Program-made: the position numbers and the translations under genes
The notes under the pieces: model-generated
What the model saw: the letters and a program-made list of their open reading frames with translations, nothing else
Databases searched by the model: none
Told to the model about the DNA's origin: nothing
Shown: positions 58,909-64,000 of the stretch, piece after piece
Layout of the letters: each line of letters starts with the position of its first letter
Numbering within the stretch: position 1 is the stretch's first letter
Source of the DNA: Neocallimastix lanati (nom. inval.)
Taxonomy: Eukaryota > Neocallimastigomycota > Neocallimastigomycetes > Neocallimastigales > Neocallimastigaceae
Assembly (NCBI GenBank): GCA_016946835.1
Contig: JACVTC010000007.1
Location: forward strand, 388,001-452,000
DNA: 64,000 bases
Reading direction: 5' to 3'

Positions 58909-61855
58909 TTAATTACCATATTTATTCTATAATTAACATATATAATAAAAATAAATAGATAAATTATATATTAATGTTTATATAATCATTAATTTTATAA
59001 AATTATTTTAAAATACAAAAAAAAAAAAAAAAAGGTATATACTTGAAGATCTTGCATTATATCTGATAACTTCATACTACCAGAAGTGACAATTTTTCTG
59101 ACCTATTAATTTTTTGAATAATAATATATATTTAAAATTTATTAATAATGATTATAAAAATAATAATAAAATAGTATATAATTAAAATTTTTTTTCGAGA
59201 TATAAATATAATATATTTAAATACTGACTGATTCAATATCATCAGAAGCTTGTCCAACAAATTTTCTAGCAAAGTCAGAAGCGTGATAACCAACTTGGCC
59301 AACAACTTCAGAGAATGAATAAGATGAAGTACTTCTTGATGGATTTCCAGTACTGGAAGCACTACTATATTATTTTAATTAATTATTATATAATATTAAA
59401 GTTTTTTATATTTTAATAATATATATAATTTATTATTAATATATAATTTATTTTTATATATTTTTTAATTTTAATTTTAATTTTAATTTTTTTTTTTTAT
59501 TTTATTTTTTATTTTATTATATTTATTTTATTATATTATATTTATTTTCCCTACTTATTATTTTCTTCTCTGTTAAAGTAACTTGAACTACCAAAACCAG
59601 TTTGACCTTCAAATTGCTTCAATCTTTCTCTAGCAGCAGCACTAATAGTGATATTATTATTAATATAATACAATATAATAAAATAATAATTATATTAATT
59701 ATTAATCATTGATATTACAATAATAATAATAATAATTTTTTTTTTCCTATTTTTTATTTTTTATCTGTTTTAAAAAAAAACTTACTTTTCTTGTTCATCA
59801 TATTGACCTCTTCCAAAGAACATATCTGAACTAATACCTTTACATTTGTTGAATTTTTCTTGGGCAGTGGTTTCATTTTGGGTATTATTGTTATTATTAC
59901 CGGTACTACCGAATTTCATACTACCGATGCTACTGTTAGAACTTCCAAAACCACTACCACCAGTACTACCAAAGCCGCTATTTTGACCGGTACTACCAAA
60001 GCCCATTCTACCGAATCCCATACCTAAACGATCCATAGCATTTTCTTCTTCTTTTGATAATTTTTGATTAGATGTACTACCGAAACCTCCAGTACTACCG
60101 AAACCATTGCTTCCAAAACCGTTATTACCAAAACCACTATTACCAAAGCCATTATTACCAAAACTGTTGTTATTGGTATTATTATTATTGTTATTACTTG
60201 TATTGGTATTGTTATTTAATCCCATACTTTGAGCCTTGAAAGGATCAGCAGCAGCAGCTTTCTTTTCCATTTCCTTCTTCTTTTGTTCTTCTTGCTTTCT
60301 TTTTTCTTCTTCTTCCTTAGCACGCTTAGCCATTTCTTCAAAGTTAATACCTTTAGTTGCCTTCTTAGCACCTAGACTCTTTTTATTGGATTTAAGCATA
60401 CTACCAGCAACACGATTACCTCCTAACTTCATTGGAATTGGAGCTGGGGCAGCAGATATAGCATTAAGACTACTACTAGATTGAGATTTCGGAGTCGAAA
60501 CGTTAGAATTAAATGGTGAACTATTTAAGCTACTATTCTTAGATTTATTTTCCCAACTTGTGAAGAAATCAGGTTGAGCTTCTTGTGATGCTTCTTCAGT
60601 TTGTTCAATAACAATTTTATCAGGATATCTTTTTTTTTTTTTTTTTATATATATTTATTTTATTTTATTATATATATAATTTAATTATTATCATTGTTAT
60701 TTTTATAAGTGAAAAACACCATTTAAACAAAATATATTTAAAATATTGTTGCATAAAAAAACAAATAATATTTTTTATAATATAAAAATGTTAAAAATTA
60801 ATATATTTATAATATAATAATATAACAATAATAATTAAATTGTAAATTATAAATAGATATAAATTAATATATTTTAATTAGTGTTTTCTTAAAAATATGA
60901 ATAAGAATTACCTTTTAGCATCTTCTTCGACTAATTTTTGAAGATGTTCCTTATATAATAAAACTGGTCTTGATTGGTATTTAGCTTTTGGGTCCTTAAA
61001 TTTAGCGACACCACCATATTGATTGAAATGAATTCTAGCATTTTCATTACCACCACATTTCATATTTCTTAATTGATCAAGATTCCAAGAATCTAAAATA
61101 GTGGATCTTTTTATTTATATTATACATTTTATTTTATTTTGAATAATATTTTATTGTTGTTTTTCCAATGATTTTTAATTTTATAAAAATATTTTTGTTT
61201 TTTATTTTTTGTTTTTTTATTCAATTATTGTTGTTTTATTTTTTATATTTTATTAATGTTTATTAATAATATTTATAAAATATAAAAATAAATAAATAAA
61301 TAAATATTAATAAATCTAGATTTTTTTTTTTTTGTTATTATTGTTTAATTATGATGTACATTAATACTTTTTAAACAATATTTTATTGTTATTAGTTACC
61401 TAACAAAACTAATGTGTACACCCATATTACGATGAACAGCAGAACAGTCCAAACATAAGTAAATACCATAAGTAACAGAAGCCCAAGTTGGGTTCTTAGC
61501 TCCACAATCAAAGCAAACCTATTACAACATATATATTTATGAGTGATTAATTCTTGTTTTTCGGATAAAAATTGAATTTAACTTTTATAATTATTAATTT
61601 TAACAATCATAAAGTATTTAAAATAAAAAATAGTTTTCTTTCTTTATTTTTTTTTTTTTTATTTGTTGGATATAGAAAAGATAAATATTTTTATTTTCTT
61701 TTCTTATATTTAAAAGTTTTATTTCCTTTTTTTTTCTTTGTTTTTTAATTAAATAATAATAAAATTATAAATAATATTTGGCTTTTTACCTTGTTTTCTC
61801 TCTTGCTTTTTAATTGCTTGAAAATTTCATTAATTTCTTCCTTCGAAACCTCCAT
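58909..61855 (-). CDS. ArfGAP of the Glo3/ArfGAP2/3 type with an FG-repeat tract, 8 exons
   Basis: Activates GTP hydrolysis on Arf1 during COPI vesicle formation at the Golgi. Minus-strand exons: 61855-61790, 61518-61400, 61106-60912, 60628-59786, 59641-59555, 59364-59229, 59102-59043 and a terminal 18-nt exon 58926-58909; 1524 nt, 507 residues, all phases agree. The ArfGAP zinc finger is C24-X2-C27-X16-C44-X2-C47, followed by [13 protein letters not shown], with the arginine finger R52. Next come [10 protein letters not shown], a basic/coiled [20 protein letters not shown] region (about 212-240, the Glo3-like coatomer/SNARE-binding region), and the Glo3 motif ISSDMFFG (392-399). The last exon gives LQNKYGN-stop, like the IQDRYGS end of human ArfGAP3. 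Residues 283-367 contain 11 Phe-Gly dipeptides in Gly/Asn/Ser sequence, unlike any Glo3 I know. The E6 donor (GTCAGT) is the weakest splice site. Confidence 0.94.
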
Positions 61856-62214
61856 GTCTTTTTTATAAATTAATTATTATATATATATATACATTTAATA
61901 AGATTTTTTACAATAAGATATAATAGAAGTTAGTTATATTGAAGATATCAATTTTGTATATAAAATATTAAATAACTTGTTCTTTGTATTTTTATTTGTT
62001 TATTAACATTTTAATAGTATTATAATATACCTTTATAAAATTATATATATAGACCTAGACGCAAATTTATTATTTATACTGTTTATAATATTTTTTTAAA
62101 AAACAAAAAAAAAGAAAATTTTGAAAAAAAAAACTTGAATATAGAAAATATTGAATTTTTTTTATCTTTTATTTTATTAATTTTATTATTTATTATAAAA
62201 TATATATATATTTA

Positions 62215-62425
62215 ATAATAAATAAATAATAAATAATAAATAATAAATAATAAATAATAAATAATAAATAATAAATAATAAATAAATAATAATAAATAAA
62301 TAATAATAAATAATAATAAATAAATAATAAATAATAAATAAATAATAAATAATTAATAAATAATAAATAATTATAAATACATAATAAATAAGTAAATAAA
62401 TAGATAAATAGAATAAATAATAAAT
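62215..62425. repeat. Heptamer array (AATAAAT)n, degenerate
   Basis: Tandem AATAAAT units becoming irregular (mixed with AAAT and AAT) to the right; the same family as the array at 62868-63228. Confidence 0.9.
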
Positions 62426-62867
62426 AATGTATAAAATTTTTTTATTATAATTTATTATGGATTATAAATAATTTTAAATATTGAATAAATTATATTAATA
62501 TAACAAATCAATGTACTATAATATATTGTTATGATTTATTTTCATATTAAAAATTTATATAAAAAAAAGGTATAAATTTTTAATTATTAAAACTAAATTA
62601 AAAAATAATATTTGCTTTAATATATTATTGATTAAACAATATATATATTTATATTGGAAATATATTAAAATATTTAATCAATATATTGTATTGGAAAATT
62701 TTTAATAAATCATTTTAAAAATAATTTAATATTATTATAATTAATATAAATAATTTTTATAATAAATATTTTAGATAATTTTTTTATTTTCTTATTATTA
62801 ATAGAAACTTTTTATTTAATAAATTCAAATGATTATAATTATTTATTATTGCTATAATAATTATAAT

Positions 62868-63228
62868 AATAAATAATAAATAATAAATAATAAATAATAA
62901 ATAATAAATAATAAATAATAAATAATAAATAATAAATAATAAATAATAAATAATAAATAATAAATAATAAATAATAAATAATAAATAATAAATAATAAAT
63001 AATAAATAATAAATAATAAATAATAAATAATAAATAATAAATAATAAATAATAAAATAAATAATAAATAATAAATAATAAATAATAAATAATAAATAATA
63101 AATAATAAATAATAAATAATAAATAATAAATAATAAATAATAAATAATAAATAATAAATAATAAATAATAAATAATAAATAATAAATAATAATAATAATA
63201 ATAAATAATAAATAATAAATAATAAATT
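62868..63228. repeat. Heptamer array (AATAAAT)n, about 50 units
   Basis: Nearly perfect 7-bp tandem array, the longest in the window, with one short interruption near 63053. It is the complement of the unit at 21762-21994. The antisense 158-residue frame is repeat-derived. Confidence 0.95.
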
Positions 63229-63647
63229 ATAATTGTCGACCTTATAGTATTTCTTATAATAAAATATATACACTATTTGTATATGTAAATATAAATAATA
63301 TAAATGAATATACATAAATCAATGTATAATCGTATGATATAAAACAAATATGTGTAGTAACATATTTGTATATTTAATAATAATTATAAAATATTAAATT
63401 TATATCTTTATGATAATTATTTTATTTTTTTTTATTTCAATATGTATTATTATAATTATAATAATTATAATGCTTTATTTCATATAAAATTTATATAGTT
63501 CTATATATTAGAATATATAATTAATATATTACCTATTTCTTATAAATAGATTAGATTATTTATATTAGAAATAGAGAACTCTCTTGTAAATTTTTAGGAA
63601 TTAGAATTATTATTTTAATTGTATGAATATTATAATTTTATTAATAA

Positions 63648-63786
63648 AATTTACTAAACTACCATTATTTAAAACCCACTGCTTATAAATTATTGCACAT
63701 AAAAGTCCGGCATATCAAAAATTGGTGGAGATATCGGGGATGTGCTGTATAAAAAGTAATTTATAAGTAGTGGTGTTTAGTAATTT
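63648..63786. mobile_element. MITE-like inverted-repeat element, about 135 bp
   Basis: The left end TTACTAAAC…CCACTGCTTATAAATTA pairs with the right end TAATTTATAAGTAGTGG…GTTTAGTAA, and inner GCACAT pairs with ATGTGC, so the whole unit folds into a hairpin. The interior is G/C-richer (GTCCGGCATATC, GATATCGGGGATG). The left arm has about 14 extra bases (CCATTATTTAAAAC). There is no coding capacity, and the transposase family cannot be named. TTA-type or TA target duplication is possible but not provable in this A/T background. Confidence 0.6.
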
Positions 63787-64000
63787 TGTTAATTAATTAT
63801 AAATCAGTATATATTTACGTAAATTCTCTTCAGTTAGGATTAATTAAAATACACTGTTTAGGATATAAATTTTTAATTTTTTTTTATTGGCTATTTATAA
63901 TTATTTTATCTTTGGTGAAGAGAAAGTTATACACTATATGTTATTTCATTCATTTTAGTATAGTTTAATTAAATTGTTTTAAAATAAATAAATATTGGAA

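Larger units (their letters stand above)
61856..64000. other. A+T-rich flank upstream of the ArfGAP gene
   Basis: No gene is recognised. It holds the ArfGAP promoter region (no specific element visible), two heptamer arrays and one inverted-repeat element, listed separately. The small frames after 63786 show no coding signature. Confidence 0.6.

Noticed and set aside
62839-63315. 158-residue minus-strand frame of repeated YYLLFI
   Set aside because: Period-7 tandem repeat read in three shifted frames; the product has no non-repeat part of substance.

Overview
This window looks like nuclear DNA of an anaerobic gut fungus (Neocallimastigomycota; Neocallimastix, Piromyces, Anaeromyces or Orpinomyces type). 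The reasons are extremely A+T-rich non-coding DNA full of homopolymer, ATT, TTTA and heptamer microsatellites; spliceosomal introns with GTAAGT/GTAAAT-like donors and TAG acceptors; Asn-rich and Ser-rich low-complexity protein segments; a fungal-type (Arg2) acetylglutamate synthase; and long gene-free stretches that argue against compact A+T-rich genomes such as Dictyostelium. The genus is inference; no marker gene is present.

Five protein-coding genes can be supported, four of them assembled here from several exons: (1) N-acetylglutamate synthase, + strand, 1348-4008, 3 exons; (2) cyclin H, the CDK7-activating/TFIIH cyclin, - strand, 5251-7505, 7 exons, convergent with gene 1; (3) an intronless 603-residue putative nuclear protein whose N-terminal domain resembles a bacterial/phage DNA-binding-like family, - strand, 17327-19138; (4) a plasma-membrane-type (P2B) Ca2+-ATPase, + strand, 49601-56187, 11 exons; (5) a Glo3/ArfGAP2/3-type ArfGAP carrying an unusual FG-repeat tract, - strand, 58909-61855, 8 exons including an 18-nt terminal exon.

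Between the genes lie mobile elements. A cluster of decayed non-LTR retrotransposons (LINEs) fills about 11.1-16.1 kb, with one copy nested inside another and a visible target-site duplication. A close relative of the nested copy sits at about 56.88-57.57 kb on the + strand, beside a second LINE scrap. At 44.2-44.65 kb an isolated, relatively G+C-rich, tRNA-derived SINE-like element has perfect pol III A and B boxes, an oligo-T end and a 14-bp target-site duplication. A small inverted-repeat (MITE-like) element lies near 63.65-63.78 kb.

From 19.2 to 49.6 kb there is no recognisable protein gene. This region holds microsatellites and several short satellite arrays (41 bp x4, 58 bp x6, about 132 bp x3), perfect inverted repeats and the SINE. 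It is either ordinary fungal gene desert or something functional such as a centromere-like region; the sequence alone does not decide. The genes do not form an operon or pathway: they are independent housekeeping functions (arginine synthesis, transcription/cell cycle, Ca2+ export, Golgi-ER vesicle traffic).
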